Of a stretch of 64,000 nt of DNA, positions 18,463 through 28,725 are shown in pieces. Each line of letters starts with the position of its first letter. The first letter of the stretch is position 1. Under the pieces are notes generated by a model, which was given only the letters and a program-made list of their open reading frames with translations, ran no database searches and was not told where the DNA came from. The stretch is from NCBI RefSeq assembly GCF_013112245.1, contig NZ_WVRN01000001.1, positions 1,430,501 to 1,494,500 of the forward strand, in the 5' to 3' direction. This DNA comes from Ruegeria sp. HKCCD4315. Lineage in GTDB: Bacteria; Pseudomonadota; Alphaproteobacteria; Rhodobacterales; Rhodobacteraceae. A program made the position numbers and the translations under genes.

Positions 18463-19620
18463 ATGAAAACCCTGACGACGACGCAAGAGCTGGCCAACTT
18501 CTGTAAGGCCGCTGCAGGCTATCCTTATATCACAGTCGACACCGAATTCCTGCGTGAGAGGACGTATTACTCCAAACTCTGCCTCGTGCAATTGGCGGTT
18601 CCTTCCGAAGACGAAGACAGCGCGGTTTTGGTGGATCCGCTTGCTGATGATCTTTCGCTGGAACCGCTTTATGAGCTGTTCAGCAATGAAGACGTGGTAA
18701 AGGTTTTCCATGCTGCCCGTCAGGATCTGGAGATCTTCTGGGTCGAGGCTGGGGTGTTTCCTAACCCTCTGTTTGACACACAAGTCGCGGCAATGGTTTG
18801 CGGCTTTGGTGAACAGGTGGGTTACGAGACATTAGTGCGCAAGATCTGCAAGCAGGGAGTCGACAAGACTTCTCGGTTCACGGACTGGTCTCGGCGTCCG
18901 TTGACAGACGCGCAGAAAACCTATGCGTTGGCTGATGTCACCCATCTTCGCAAGATTTACGAACACCTGGCGGCTGAACTTGAAAAGACCAAGCGCAGCC
19001 ATTGGGTAGGGGAAGAACTGCGCACGCTGACGCAGCCTGCCACCTATGACATTCGTCCGGAAGAGGCATGGAAACGGGTCAAGACGCGGACAAATTCGGC
19101 CAAGTTTCTGGCTGTGGTGCGGGAACTGGCCCAGTTTCGCGAAGCTTACGCGCAGGAAAACAACGTTCCTCGGAACCGGGTTTTCAAGGACGATGCGCTG
19201 ATTGAACTGGCGTCAACCAAACCCAAAACGCCCTCGGATCTGGGCGGATCGCGTCTATTGCTGCGCGAGGCACGAAAGGGTGCGATTGCCGAAGGTATTT
19301 TGGCCGCGGTAAAACGTGGGGTGAATTGCCCTGCGGATAAGCTGCCTAAGGTCGACACGTCGCGGGACAAGCTGAAGGTCAACCCGGCATTGGCCGACTT
19401 GCTGCGCGTTCTTCTAAAATCCAAAACAGAAAGTTCCGGCGTAGCTGCCAAACTGATCGCCACAAGCTCTGAACTGGATCAGATCGCCGCCGGCGAGCGC
19501 GACTTGCCCGCCATGGCAGGCTGGCGGTTTGAAGTCTTTGGTGAAGACGCGCTGAAACTTTGTGAAGGCAAGATCGCGCTGGCCGCCAAGGGGCAGGCCG
19601 TCAAAGTGGTCTCGCTTTAG
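18463..19620 (+). CDS. rnd: Ribonuclease D
   Basis: A 385-residue 3'-5' exoribonuclease acting in tRNA 3' maturation. The DEDD exonuclease domain starts with D26 and E28 (VDTEFLRE), continues with FHAARQDLEIF and ends with the tyrosine-type motif QKTYALADV. An HRDC domain (about residues 205-290) follows. Length is typical of alphaproteobacterial RNase D. Monocistronic; converges on a lipoprotein gene with a 6-bp gap. Confidence 0.95.
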   Translation: MKTLTTTQELANFCKAAAGYPYITVDTEFLRERTYYSKLCLVQLAVPSEDEDSAVLVDPLADDLSLEPLYELFSNEDVVKVFHAARQDLEIFWVEAGVFPNPLFDTQVAAMVCGFGEQVGYETLVRKICKQGVDKTSRFTDWSRRPLTDAQKTYALADVTHLRKIYEHLAAELEKTKRSHWVGEELRTLTQPATYDIRPEEAWKRVKTRTNSAKFLAVVRELAQFREAYAQENNVPRNRVFKDDALIELASTKPKTPSDLGGSRLLLREARKGAIAEGILAAVKRGVNCPADKLPKVDTSRDKLKVNPALADLLRVLLKSKTESSGVAAKLIATSSELDQIAAGERDLPAMAGWRFEVFGEDALKLCEGKIALAAKGQAVKVVSL

Positions 19621-19626
19621 CGGCGC

Positions 19627-20157
19627 TTAGCGTCGCCGCGATTCCAACGCGTTCTGCTGCCCGACCACGCGAACCAGTCGAATACCTTCAAGATCCTGAC
19701 GGCTGACGTTGACTGCGTCCGACACCATGCGGGTACGTTCGGACCCTTGCAGTGTTTGTGCGCTGGGATAGTTCACCAGGAACTCAAATTCCATTGTGCC
19801 GTTCTTCTCGTTTTCTTCCGAGTTCACACGAACCAGGCGCGCATTGTAGGCACCCTGACGGACGGCCGTTCCCGTAGCATAAATGATCGCTCCGGTGGGA
19901 GTGGCATCGATGCGCAGTTCGTCTATCTGACCGATCCGAATGCTGGAGTCCGCGATATTCGGGCGCGAAAACAGGCCCGTGCCTTGTCTTTGCTGAGGCA
20001 CCAAAGCATCAGCTGCGTTAGGGTCCGGCGGTGTTTCAGTTTTAACCGATCTGCTGGAGCCAAACCAATTCGACGGGTTCACCCGAGAATCACGCCAGCC
20101 GCTGCATGCAGTCAGGGTCAGCGTGGCGATGATAAGAACGGACAGAGATTTTTGCAT
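19627..20157 (-). CDS. Putative lipoprotein of unknown function
   Basis: A 176-residue protein from ATG 20157 (MQKSLSVLI). The signal peptide ends in the lipobox LTAC, so it is probably a lipoprotein anchored at the cysteine 18 residues in. A Pro/Ser-rich linker precedes a small domain (SSIRIGQIDELRIDATPTG, then YNARLVRV and MEFEFLVNY). I recognise the type as a common uncharacterised roseobacter lipoprotein but no function is known. An in-frame ATG 6 codons upstream is less likely because it would displace the signal peptide. Confidence 0.75.
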   Translation of the reverse strand: MQKSLSVLIIATLTLTACSGWRDSRVNPSNWFGSSRSVKTETPPDPNAADALVPQQRQGTGLFSRPNIADSSIRIGQIDELRIDATPTGAIIYATGTAVRQGAYNARLVRVNSEENEKNGTMEFEFLVNYPSAQTLQGSERTRMVSDAVNVSRQDLEGIRLVRVVGQQNALESRRR

Positions 20158-20296
20158 AGACCCACAGCTTTTCACACGAATTCAAGCAATGGGTTAGCGC
20201 AATTTCCTCGCCTTGAAAAGCCACTGCAGGGCTGGACAGAAGGTGGTCGTCGGCATAGGTCACTGGTGGTATTGCAATCAAAAGGATCGCCGCGCC

Positions 20297-20707
20297 ATGG
20301 CCACGCCCGCCTTTGAGGACATTGTCGAAGATTTCGAGTTTCTGGAGGACTGGGAAGACCGGTATCGCCATGTCATCGAACAGGGCAAGGCGATGGATCC
20401 GCTGGATGACGCGTTCAAAGTTCCTGCCACCAAAGTAAATGGGTGTGCCAGTCAGGTTTGGCTGCATCCCATGATCGAAGGGGGCGTGTTCAAATTTGAC
20501 GGCGACAGCGACGCACTGATCGTGCGGGGGCTGATTGCCGTCCTGCGGTCTTTGTACAATGGATTGCCCGTGGCAGAAGTGCCCAAGGTCGATGCCGGGG
20601 CTGAACTGGCGCGTTTGGGATTAAATGATCATCTGTCGGCACAGCGATCAAACGGCCTGCGCGCCATGATCGAACGCATACGGCAGGTGGCCCAGGAAAA
20701 CGCGTAA
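20297..20707 (+). CDS. sufE: SufE family sulfur acceptor
   Basis: A 136-residue protein that accepts persulfide sulfur from the cysteine desulfurase SufS and passes it to the SUF Fe-S assembly system. The acceptor cysteine is C50 in KVNGCASQVW, corresponding to C51 of E. coli SufE. The helical N-terminus (FEFLEDWEDRYRHVIEQGK) and PLVIEAG-type core are as in the family. ATG 20297 fits the conserved N-terminus; the frame is open upstream without family resemblance. No other suf genes are nearby. Its stop lies 2 bp from the stop of the opposite gene. Confidence 0.93.
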   Translation: MATPAFEDIVEDFEFLEDWEDRYRHVIEQGKAMDPLDDAFKVPATKVNGCASQVWLHPMIEGGVFKFDGDSDALIVRGLIAVLRSLYNGLPVAEVPKVDAGAELARLGLNDHLSAQRSNGLRAMIERIRQVAQENA

Positions 20708-20709
20708 GG

Positions 20710-21369
20710 TCAGGTCGGACGGTTTGCCCAATCTGTCAAAGTGGTTTCCAGATCGCCATAGCCGGTGAAACGGCGTTCGAACTCTAACCCCATACGGTCC
20801 GCACATTCACGGGCGCGCGCGGTCAGGTCCGGGTTATCGATCTGGGCCTGATAGATCAGCTTTGTGTAGTTGCCAAAATACATGTCACGCAGCTCTGGGT
20901 GACGATCCAGCCCCAAGGGCTTCCAGACGAAAGCGTCGAATTGCCGGGCTAAAAAGTCTGTCAGATAGAAGGCCGTGGTCTCATCTTCGCCGCGCGCCTC
21001 AAAGGCTTGGTTGCCTTCGAAGAACGAGTAACAATGGGGACCTTTCACCATTTCGACCCCAAGTTTTTCGCAGGCTTGTTGTAAAAGGCCGCCGGTTCCA
21101 CAGTCAGCGTAGACCACATAGATTTTGTCGAATTTGTCCCGGTGTTTGGCCACAGCATCTTCTACGGCCTGCGTGATCCGTTCCGGGTGAACATGCAGAA
21201 TCGCGGGCAGACACGTTAATTCCATATGGTCCCAGTGATTACGTGTTTTGATATCCAGAATCTCTCGGGCCAAAGCCCCGCAAGCGATCAGAAGGATACG
21301 GCCCGACTCGGCGCTGGAATAGCCTTTGGTTGTCAGACTGGCATCATCGGGCAGGGCGTCTTTTTGCAT
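20710..21369 (-). CDS. DUF1638 domain protein
   Basis: A 219-residue cytoplasmic protein matching DUF1638: LLIACGALAREIL, HVHPERITQAVEDAV, VVYADCGTGGLL, then GPHCYSFFEGN and FYLTDFLARQFDAFVW. The family has no proven function. It is often found near MttB-type methyltransferases and their corrinoid proteins, and here a corrinoid protein gene lies just upstream on the same strand, 239 bp away. Conserved Cys/His residues could bind a metal. AAAGGA lies 9 nt before the ATG. A terminator between the two genes argues against a simple operon. Confidence 0.85.
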   Translation of the reverse strand: MQKDALPDDASLTTKGYSSAESGRILLIACGALAREILDIKTRNHWDHMELTCLPAILHVHPERITQAVEDAVAKHRDKFDKIYVVYADCGTGGLLQQACEKLGVEMVKGPHCYSFFEGNQAFEARGEDETTAFYLTDFLARQFDAFVWKPLGLDRHPELRDMYFGNYTKLIYQAQIDNPDLTARARECADRMGLEFERRFTGYGDLETTLTDWANRPT

Positions 21370-21554
21370 GGTGTGGCGTCCTTTGAATCTGTTCTTAGAA
21401 GAAGATGAATATCAATGATGAGCAAGCCTTGTTCCGACCTCTGAAGGCAGGCTGCCGACGTCCTCAGTTTGCTTTTGTAGCCTGAGGTTTGTGCCGACGG
21501 CTTCTTGAAAAAAGTCGCTTCCTAGTGTTCCAGATTTTCATGTCATTGGTTTGA

Positions 21555-21589
21555 AACGAAAAAGGGCCGCCCAGATCAGGCAGCCCTTT
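21555..21589 (-). terminator. Intrinsic terminator after the corrinoid protein gene
   Basis: Arms 21561-21571 and 21579-21589 pair with one mismatch around a 7-nt loop (minus strand AAAGGGCTGCC / GGCGGCCCTTT). On the minus strand the hairpin is followed by a T-run, 20 bp after the corrinoid gene stop. Confidence 0.8.
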
Positions 21590-21608
21590 GAGTGAAATTT
21601 CAGTCGGT

Positions 21609-22307
21609 TTAGCCAGCCAGTTGGTTGTGCTTGCGGCCTACAAAGTCCTTCGCAGTTTCCACAGCAACAGCCGCGTCACGGCAGTAAGCGTCTGCGCCGA
21701 TGGCTTTGCCAAACTCTTCGTTCAGCGGGGCACCGCCAACCAGAACGATATAGTCGTCACGCACACCTTGTTCGACCAGGGTGTCGATGACCACTTTCAT
21801 ATAAGGCATTGTGGTGGTCAGCAGGGCGGACATGCCCAGAATGTCGGGCTGCTCGGTTTCCAGTGCTTCCAGGTAGTTTTCGACCGGGTTGTTGATACCG
21901 ATATCGACAACTTCAAACCCAGCGCCTTCCATCATCATCGACACAAGGTTCTTGCCGATGTCGTGAATGTCGCCCTTGACGGTGCCGATCACCATCTTGC
22001 CAACGCGCGGTGCGCCGGTTTCGGCCAGCAGTGGCTTCAGGATCGCCATACCGCCCTTCATGGCGTTGGCGGCCAGCAGAACTTCGGGCACGAACAGGAT
22101 GCCGTCGCGGAAGTCATGGCCCACAATGGTCATGCCACCGACCAGAGCTTTGGTCAGAATGTCATAAGGGGTCCATCCACGCTCCAGCAGGATGTTGGTT
22201 CCTTCTTCGATCTCTTCTTTCAGACCATCGTAGAGATCGTCGAACATCTGCTCGACAAGTTCGTCGTCGTTCAGTTCGGACAGGATGATGTCTTCTTCGT
22301 CGGACAT
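21609..22307 (-). CDS. Corrinoid (B12-binding) methyltransferase protein, MtbC/MttC type
   Basis: A 232-residue protein with an N-terminal helical cap (residues about 15-100) and a cobalamin-binding Rossmann domain. The lower-ligand motif DxHxxG is D113, H115, G118 (GDIHDIGKN), followed by the SALLTTTMP and VLVGGAP segments. In methylotrophic systems such proteins carry the methyl group on cobalt between an MttB-type methyltransferase and a folate or CoM acceptor. Start ATG 22307 (MSDEEDIIL) gives the family N-terminus; an upstream in-frame extension does not. Preceded by a 273-bp divergent region and followed by its own terminator. The likely partner MttB-like gene is 26 kb away. Confidence 0.92.
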   Translation of the reverse strand: MSDEEDIILSELNDDELVEQMFDDLYDGLKEEIEEGTNILLERGWTPYDILTKALVGGMTIVGHDFRDGILFVPEVLLAANAMKGGMAILKPLLAETGAPRVGKMVIGTVKGDIHDIGKNLVSMMMEGAGFEVVDIGINNPVENYLEALETEQPDILGMSALLTTTMPYMKVVIDTLVEQGVRDDYIVLVGGAPLNEEFGKAIGADAYCRDAAVAVETAKDFVGRKHNQLAG

Positions 22308-22580
22308 GGGGTATTCCCTGTGCTGGGCGGGCCATCGGCCCGTGGTGGCATTTTTTCCGTTTTGGCCAAATCGTCGCATTCTGACTGTGACGATTGCGAC
22401 GTCGGTCGTTTCGGGACCGACCTATATGTCAAAAAAACGCGCGGCTCGAATGAAAAATCTGCATGATTATCGTGCACTCCGTTTGATCGCTCCTATTTGG
22501 ACTGACGCATGGATGACTTGCGCAGGGCTTGCGCCAGTCGTATGTTTCGGAAGAGAACATAAAGCGAACAAATTGCTGAA

Positions 22581-23648
22581 GTGAATGCTGTGCCCACCGT
22601 AAAAGCCAGAGGAACACGTACAAACACCGCCGGACGGTTCGAGCGCTTCGCCACCGTCGTTGTCGATGACGGATGGGACAGTGACGAAACCTTACCGCTG
22701 CTGCGCACCGAAACACGGGATGAGGTGGCGCGCAGTGCGATTACGTATAATCGGTCTCCGGATTTGCCGTTTGACCGTTCCATCAATCCGTATCGGGGGT
22801 GCGAACATGGCTGTGTCTATTGTTTTGCCCGGCCCAGTCATGCCTATCTGGGTCTGTCCGCCGGGCTGGATTTCGAAACCCGCCTGACGGCGCGTCCCAA
22901 CATGAGCTGTGTTCTGCGCAAAGAATTGTCGTCCAAGTCTTATAAGGTCGCGCCGCTGGCTATAGGAACAAACACGGATCCGTATCAGCCGATCGAGAAA
23001 GATCGCCTGATTACAAGGTCCTGCCTTAAGGTGTTGCACGAGTTCAACCATCCGGTTGCAATTGTCACCAAGGGCGCTTTGATCGAGCGGGATCTGGACA
23101 TTCTATCTGAAATGGCCAGCCGTGGATTGGTGCGCGTCGGGATCTCGCTGACCAGTTTGGATCCCGCTTTGTCGCGTCGGATGGAACCTCGTGCACCGTC
23201 ACCGCAGCGGCGTCTGCGCATGATCCGCACACTGACCGAGGCCGGGGTTCCGGTCCGTGTGATGACATCTCCGATTGTGCCCGGCCTGACGGATCATGAA
23301 CTAGAGAACCTGCTTGAGGCGGGGCAGGAGGCCGGAGCAGATGCCGCCAGTTGGATCATGTTGCGATTGCCACGTGAGGTGTCGCAGCTGTGGCAGGATT
23401 GGCTGGCCGGACACCAACCGGCACGGGCAGAAAAAGTGATGTCCAAGCTGCGCGACATGCACGGGGGGCGGGATTATGACCCGCGTTGGGGTCACAGAAT
23501 GCGGGGCGAGGGCGAATACGCCGGGATCATTGCCCAAAGGTTTTCGAAAGCCTGCAAACGGTTGGGGCTTTCCGTTAAATCTGCGTCCCTACGTTGCGAT
23601 CTGTTTGCTGTTCCACCTCAACCGGGTGACCAAATGAGTTTGTTCTGA
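22581..23648 (+). CDS. PA0069 family radical SAM protein
   Basis: A 355-residue radical SAM enzyme. The cluster motif CEHGCVYC gives C74, C78 and C81 in the context INPYRGCEHGCVYCFARPSH, characteristic of the PA0069/SplB-like group. The rest is a partial TIM barrel (IGTNTDPYQPIEK, VTKGALIERD, VGISLTSLD). The N-terminal RGTRTNTAGRFER is a family hallmark. The function of this group is unknown; similarity to spore photoproduct lyase suggests, but does not prove, a DNA or RNA substrate. I use GTG 22581. Divergent from the corrinoid protein gene. Confidence 0.9.
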   Translation: MNAVPTVKARGTRTNTAGRFERFATVVVDDGWDSDETLPLLRTETRDEVARSAITYNRSPDLPFDRSINPYRGCEHGCVYCFARPSHAYLGLSAGLDFETRLTARPNMSCVLRKELSSKSYKVAPLAIGTNTDPYQPIEKDRLITRSCLKVLHEFNHPVAIVTKGALIERDLDILSEMASRGLVRVGISLTSLDPALSRRMEPRAPSPQRRLRMIRTLTEAGVPVRVMTSPIVPGLTDHELENLLEAGQEAGADAASWIMLRLPREVSQLWQDWLAGHQPARAEKVMSKLRDMHGGRDYDPRWGHRMRGEGEYAGIIAQRFSKACKRLGLSVKSASLRCDLFAVPPQPGDQMSLF

Positions 23649-23727
23649 AGCCCAAATAGCACATTTGGTTTGGCCGATGGTTTTTGCTGCGAAAGCAACG
23701 GGTTGTGCAAGTGCGTAGTGTTCGATG

Positions 23728-23753
23728 AAAAAAGGCCCCGTTAAAACGGGGCC
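23728..23753 (-). terminator. Intrinsic terminator of gltA
   Basis: Arms GGCCCCG (23734-23740) and CGGGGCC (23747-23753) with a 6-nt loop. On the minus strand the hairpin is followed by six Ts, giving a strong gltA terminator; the plus-strand side has an A-run, so it may also serve the converging radical SAM gene weakly. Confidence 0.85.
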
Positions 23754-23779
23754 ATAAAAACGTTTGGAAGTTTGATGTA

Positions 23780-25075
23780 TCAGCGGTTTTCGATATCCAC
23801 GTAGTCCCGCAGCGTTTCGCCCAGATACAACTGGCGCGGACGCCCGATCTTGTTCTGAGGATCGGCAATCATCTCCTTCCACTGGCTGACCCAGCCCACG
23901 GTGCGCGAAAGGGCAAAGATCGGCGTGAACATGGAGGTCGGGAAGCCCATCGCCTCGAGGATGATGCCCGAATAGAAGTCCACGTTCGGGAACAGTTTCT
24001 TCTCGGCGAAATACGGATCTTCCAGCGCTTCGCGCTCCAGTTCCTTTGCAACCTGCAGTTTCGGGTTGTTTTCAACGCCCAACAGATCCAGCACTTCGTC
24101 GGCCGATTGCTTCATCACTTTGGCGCGCGGGTCAAAGTTCTTATAGACACGGTGACCAAAGCCCATCAGGCGGAACGGATCGTTCTTGTCTTTGGCGCGC
24201 GCGATGTATTCGGGGATACGATCCACAGTGCCGATCTCTTCCAGCATCTCCAGGCATGCCTGGTTCGCACCGCCGTGCGCCGGACCCCAAAGGCAAGCGA
24301 TACCTGCGGCAATACAGGCGAACGGGTTCGCGCCAGAAGACGAAGCCAGACGCACGGTCGAGGTCGAAGCGTTCTGCTCGTGATCGGCGTGCAGGGTAAA
24401 GATACGGTCCATCGCGCGGCTGAGGATCGGGTTCACCTCATATTCTTCGGCGGGAACGCTGAAACACATGCGCAGGAAGTTGGACGCATAGTCCAGATCG
24501 TTGCGCGGATACACGAAGGGCTGACCGGTGTGATACTTATAGGCCCAGGCCGCAATCGTCGGCATCTTGGCGATCAGGCGATGCGATGCGATTTCACGTT
24601 GCTGCGGGTCCGAAATGTCGGTCGAGTCGTGATAGAAGGCCGACATTGCACCGACAACACCGACCATAATGGCCATCGGGTGCGCGTCGCGGCGGAAACC
24701 GCGATAGAAATACTGCATCTGCTCGTGCAGCATGGTGTGACGGGTGATCGTTGTTTCGAACTTCTCCAGATCTTTTGCGGCTGGCAATTCTCCGTAGAGC
24801 AGCAAATAGCAAACCTCGAGGAAGTGCGATTTCTCGGCCAGTTGGTCGATCGGATAGCCCCGGTGCAGCAGCTCGCCTTTTTCGCCGTCGATATAGGTGA
24901 TGGTGCTGTCGCAGCTGGCGGTCGATGTAAAGCCCGGGTCATAGGTGAAGACCCCAGCCTGTCCGTAAAGCTTACGAATATCGACAACATCAGGCCCGGC
25001 GGTAGGGGAATGAACTGGCAACTCGTATTCTTTGCCGTGAACAGTCAGAGTGGCTGTTTTGTTGCTGTCAGTCAT
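23780..25075 (-). CDS. gltA: Citrate synthase
   Basis: A 431-residue type II citrate synthase condensing acetyl-CoA with oxaloacetate at the TCA cycle entry. Conserved blocks: [59 protein letters not shown] (catalytic His) and [15 protein letters not shown] (second His). The final catalytic Asp is in [10 protein letters not shown]. Start ATG 25075 follows GAAGGGA; the frame is open 9 codons further. It lies 122 bp downstream of gltX on the same strand. Confidence 0.97.
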   Translation of the reverse strand: MTDSNKTATLTVHGKEYELPVHSPTAGPDVVDIRKLYGQAGVFTYDPGFTSTASCDSTITYIDGEKGELLHRGYPIDQLAEKSHFLEVCYLLLYGELPAAKDLEKFETTITRHTMLHEQMQYFYRGFRRDAHPMAIMVGVVGAMSAFYHDSTDISDPQQREIASHRLIAKMPTIAAWAYKYHTGQPFVYPRNDLDYASNFLRMCFSVPAEEYEVNPILSRAMDRIFTLHADHEQNASTSTVRLASSSGANPFACIAAGIACLWGPAHGGANQACLEMLEEIGTVDRIPEYIARAKDKNDPFRLMGFGHRVYKNFDPRAKVMKQSADEVLDLLGVENNPKLQVAKELEREALEDPYFAEKKLFPNVDFYSGIILEAMGFPTSMFTPIFALSRTVGWVSQWKEMIADPQNKIGRPRQLYLGETLRDYVDIENR

Positions 25076-25197
25076 AGTTGTCCCTTCTTCATTCATGCGC
25101 ACGCCGGACAGACCGCCAGCGATACGGGCAACGACTGCGCGCGGACGCGCAATCCGGGTGTTAGCGGAGCAGCGTTACCCGTTTATGAAGATTGGGT

Positions 25198-26598
25198 TTA
25201 TTTCGCTGCCTCAGAAAGCCGCGCCAGGGTTTCATCCCGCCCCAGCACCAGCATCATGTCAAAAACCGAAGGTGTGACGGCCCGACCTGCCAGCGCAGCC
25301 CGTAGCGGACCTGCCAGCTTGCCGAACTTGAGCTCCTTTGACTCGGCAAAGGAATTCAGGGCCTCCTCCAGTTCGTTCCGGGACCAGCTAACATTTTGCA
25401 GCTGCGGCGTCAATTCCGACAGTATACCATCGGATACAGATGCCAGCGCCTTTGCGGCCTTTTCATCCGGAACAATTGGGCGCTGGGTCAGTGCAAAATG
25501 CGCTTTTTCAAGGAGTTCCGGGAAAGTACGCGCCCGATCCTTGAGGCAATACATCGCACGTTCCAGATCACCAGATTGTGTCGGAGTGAGAGCAGGAAGG
25601 TCTGCTGCCGCGAGGTAATCCTCAATTTCTTGCCGCAATGCAGCATTGTCTGAGATTGCAATATGCTGCCCGCAGAGATTTTCCAGCTTTTTCAGATCGA
25701 AACGGGCCGGGCTTTTGCCGATTCCGTCCAGATCGAACCAGTCTTTTGCCTGCGCATCCGTGAAGAATTCGTCATCACCGTGACTCCAGCCCAAACGCGC
25801 CAGGTAATTGCGCATTCCAGCCGCGGGATAGCCCATGGCCTGATATTCCTGCGCGCCCAGTGCGCCATGACGTTTCGACAATTTCTTGCCGTCGGGTCCG
25901 TGAATCAGCGGGATATGTGCCCAGACCGGAACGTCCCAGCCCATTGCCTCATAGATCATCATCTGACGCGCGGCGTTATTCAGGTGATCGTCGCCGCGAA
26001 TAACGTGGGTGACGCCCATGTCGTGATCGTCGACCACCACCGCCAGCATGTAGACGGGTGTGCCGTCCGAACGCAGCAGGATCATATCGTCCAGCTGGTC
26101 ATTGCGGATGGTGACATCGCCTTGAACCTGATCGCGGATCACTGTCGCACCGTCTTGTGGCGCTTTGATGCGAATGACAAATGGCGCATCGGGATGTGTT
26201 GCCGGATCAGCGTCGCGCCACGGGCTGCGGAACAGGGTCGATTTACCCTCGGCTCGTGCCTGTTCGCGGAAGGCAGCAATTTCTTCCTGTGTCGAGAAGC
26301 ACTTGTAAGCCTTGCCTTCGGCCAGCAATTGATGCGCAACCTCGGCGTGGCGGGCCGCCCCTTCGAACTGGCTGATTACGTCGCCGTCATGGTCCAGACC
26401 CAGCCATGCCATACCCTGCAGGATTGCGGCGGTTGCTTCGGGGGTCGAGCGTTCACGGTCGGTGTCTTCAATCCGCAACAGGAATTTGCCGCCACGACCC
26501 CGAGCATAGAGCCAATTGAACAGCGCGGTGCGTGCGCCACCGATGTGCAGAAAACCGGTGGGTGAAGGGGCAAAGCGGGTGACGACCTGGTCGGACAT
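25198..26598 (-). CDS. gltX: Glutamate--tRNA ligase
   Basis: A 466-residue class I aminoacyl-tRNA synthetase. HIGG is at residues 18-21 (HIGH motif) and KLSKR at 239-243 (KMSKS motif), with [12 protein letters not shown] between them. The C-terminal half is the alpha-helical anticodon-binding domain. Many alphaproteobacteria have a second GltX paralogue that charges tRNA-Gln for later amidation; which one this is cannot be told here. The start is ATG 26598 although the frame stays open far upstream, through the start of comEC on the other strand. Divergent from comEC (78 bp). Confidence 0.96.
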   Translation of the reverse strand: MSDQVVTRFAPSPTGFLHIGGARTALFNWLYARGRGGKFLLRIEDTDRERSTPEATAAILQGMAWLGLDHDGDVISQFEGAARHAEVAHQLLAEGKAYKCFSTQEEIAAFREQARAEGKSTLFRSPWRDADPATHPDAPFVIRIKAPQDGATVIRDQVQGDVTIRNDQLDDMILLRSDGTPVYMLAVVVDDHDMGVTHVIRGDDHLNNAARQMMIYEAMGWDVPVWAHIPLIHGPDGKKLSKRHGALGAQEYQAMGYPAAGMRNYLARLGWSHGDDEFFTDAQAKDWFDLDGIGKSPARFDLKKLENLCGQHIAISDNAALRQEIEDYLAAADLPALTPTQSGDLERAMYCLKDRARTFPELLEKAHFALTQRPIVPDEKAAKALASVSDGILSELTPQLQNVSWSRNELEEALNSFAESKELKFGKLAGPLRAALAGRAVTPSVFDMMLVLGRDETLARLSEAAK

Positions 26599-26676
26599 GA
26601 TGGGGATTAACCTTTTGGTAACCGTATCTGGCATAGTTTGTCGCCTGTCTAACGAGCCCGAAGGACGGGGGCAACC

Positions 26677-28725
26677 ATGCGTGTTCTTGCACGGGTCGAG
26701 GCCGCGCTGCTGTGCCAAACGGGGTATCTGTTCCCGTGGACGCCGGTCTTGCTTGCGACCGGGATCGGTCTGTATTTTAGCATTCGGGCTGAGCCTGAAT
26801 TGCTGGACTATGCTGGTCTGGCCGGCCTTTGCGCGGTTCTCATCACTGTGCGCCGCTGGCTTGCGCCGGGGGTGGGTTCGTTGGCCATCGGGGGGGCGCT
26901 GATCGCTGCTGGTTTCTGCCTGGCAGGTGCTCGCGCCCATATGGTGGCAGAGCCGGTTCTGTCATGGCGATATTATGGCCCCATCGAGGGGAGGGTCGTC
27001 GCCATGGACCGGTCTGCCTCGGATGCGTTGCGGTTGACGCTTGATCAGGTACGCATAGGGGACGTACCGCAGGAGCGAAGGCCGCAGCGCGTCCGTCTTT
27101 CCGTTCATGCCTCAACCGGACCTATTGCACCGGGGCAGAGGATTATGACGACGGCGCATCTGTCTCCGCCACAGGGGCCGGTGGAACCCGGTGGGTTCGA
27201 TTTTCGCCGCCATGCCTGGTTCCAGAGTTTAGGCGCGGTGGGGTACACACGCGTCCGTGTTCTGACCATCGCACCAGCCTCGGCCGGGATCGAGGGCGTT
27301 CGGGTAACCGCCATCCGCATGGCCATATCGAGGCGCGTGAAAGAGATACTTCCGGGCGAAGTCGGCGGTTTTGCTGCCGCTGTGACCACAGGTGATCGCA
27401 GTGGTATGGGGCAAGATACGTTATCGTCGCTGCGCGCTTCGAACCTAGCGCATCTGCTGGCGATCTCGGGATTGCATATGGGGCTGCTGACGGGCTTTGT
27501 GTTTGTGGCCTGTCGAGTTGGTTTGTCGCTGTTTCCGCCGCTTGCACTGCGGTTGCCTGTTCGAAAGGTGGCTGCGGTATGTGCATTGGTTGCGGCGACT
27601 ATCTATCTGATGCTCTCTGGCGGTAACTTTGCAACCGAGCGCGCGTTTGTCATGGTCACGGTCATGTTGGGCGCGGTGCTAATTGACCGCCGGGCGATCT
27701 CGCTGCGCGCTGTGGCGGTTGCGGCGGTGATCGTTCTGCTCCTCAGACCGGAATCGCTCCTGAGCCCAGGGTTCCAGATGTCATTTGCGGCCACAACTGC
27801 TCTGGTCGCCGTGTTCGGAGCGCTGCGCGAAGTCGGCCCTATGCCCGGACCAAAATGGCTTAAACCAGTGGTTGGCGTGCTCATGTCTTCGGCCATTGCC
27901 GGGCTTGCGACGGCTCCGATTGGTGCAGCGCATTTCAACACCATGTCGCACTATGGCCTTTTGGCGAACCTGCTTTCAGTTCCGGTCATGGGTTTGTTAG
28001 TCGTCCCGGCGGCCGTGGTTGCAGCGCTATTGGCGCCTCTGGGGCTTGAGGCGATACCCCTGACGGTGATGGGGTGGGCGTTGGAGTGGATCTTGACGGT
28101 ATCACATTGGGTTTCGCAGATGGATGGCGCACAAGGCTTTGTGGTCAGCCCGCCGTGGTACGTCCTGCCTCTCATTGCCTTGGGTGCCTTGTGGATTGCC
28201 TTGTGGCAGGGACACGCGCGGTGGGTCGGGATGGGCCCGCTTGCGGCTGCTTTTTTGCTTTGGACTGCGGGACAGCGTCCCGACGCCCTGATTGCTGAAA
28301 CCGGAGGGTTGGTGGGCGTGATGACCGAACAAGGCCGCGCGCTTAGCAAAAGCAAAGGCAGCGGGTTTGTTGCAACCGTTTGGCTTGAGAATGACGGGGA
28401 TGGTGTCGATCAGTCACAGGCTGCGCTCAGGTGGCCCGAGGCGAACACGATCCAGCGCTACCTGTTGAAAGATCGGGAGATTATCCACCTGACCGGCAAA
28501 AGGGCTGCAAACGGGTTTGACGAATGCAAGGCAAACCAGATCATCGTCTCTGCCGTGGCTCTGAATTTGAAAGGGCCGTGCGGGATTTTTGACCCCGATC
28601 GCTTGTACGAAACCGGCAGCCTGTCTGTTCTGGACGGAAAGCTGATATCAAGTGCCGCGCTGACAGGGCAAAGGCTTTGGTCCCCGAACGCGCCCGGGGA
28701 CCTTCGGTCCAAGCGGGATCAGTAG
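26677..28725 (+). CDS. comEC: ComEC/Rec2-family DNA channel protein
   Basis: A 682-residue polytopic inner-membrane protein. N-terminal hydrophobic segments are followed by a soluble DUF4131 region (residues about 85-200). The competence domain then shows the hallmark [18 protein letters not shown], and many further membrane helices run to about residue 530. Family role: transport of single-stranded DNA across the inner membrane during transformation. The C-terminal about 150 residues ([20 protein letters not shown] onward) do not show the HxHxDH motif of the usual MBL domain, as in other alphaproteobacterial forms. No comEA or comF is adjacent. Its last 7 bp overlap the end of lexA on the other strand. 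Confidence 0.9.
   Translation: MRVLARVEAALLCQTGYLFPWTPVLLATGIGLYFSIRAEPELLDYAGLAGLCAVLITVRRWLAPGVGSLAIGGALIAAGFCLAGARAHMVAEPVLSWRYYGPIEGRVVAMDRSASDALRLTLDQVRIGDVPQERRPQRVRLSVHASTGPIAPGQRIMTTAHLSPPQGPVEPGGFDFRRHAWFQSLGAVGYTRVRVLTIAPASAGIEGVRVTAIRMAISRRVKEILPGEVGGFAAAVTTGDRSGMGQDTLSSLRASNLAHLLAISGLHMGLLTGFVFVACRVGLSLFPPLALRLPVRKVAAVCALVAATIYLMLSGGNFATERAFVMVTVMLGAVLIDRRAISLRAVAVAAVIVLLLRPESLLSPGFQMSFAATTALVAVFGALREVGPMPGPKWLKPVVGVLMSSAIAGLATAPIGAAHFNTMSHYGLLANLLSVPVMGLLVVPAAVVAALLAPLGLEAIPLTVMGWALEWILTVSHWVSQMDGAQGFVVSPPWYVLPLIALGALWIALWQGHARWVGMGPLAAAFLLWTAGQRPDALIAETGGLVGVMTEQGRALSKSKGSGFVATVWLENDGDGVDQSQAALRWPEANTIQRYLLKDREIIHLTGKRAANGFDECKANQIIVSAVALNLKGPCGIFDPDRLYETGSLSVLDGKLISSAALTGQRLWSPNAPGDLRSKRDQ

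Noticed and set aside
21588..22466. 292-codon antisense ORF opposite the corrinoid protein gene
   Set aside because: The minus-strand frame has clear B12-binding motifs and a terminator; the antisense product has none.
25076..25197. GC-rich inverted repeat between gltX and gltA as a terminator
   Set aside because: The TGCGCGC/CGCGCA hairpin lacks a T-run on the minus strand, so it is not called.
24107..25618. 503-codon antisense ORF opposite gltA and the end of gltX
   Set aside because: Complement of well-supported genes with no family features; a typical shadow frame in high-GC DNA.
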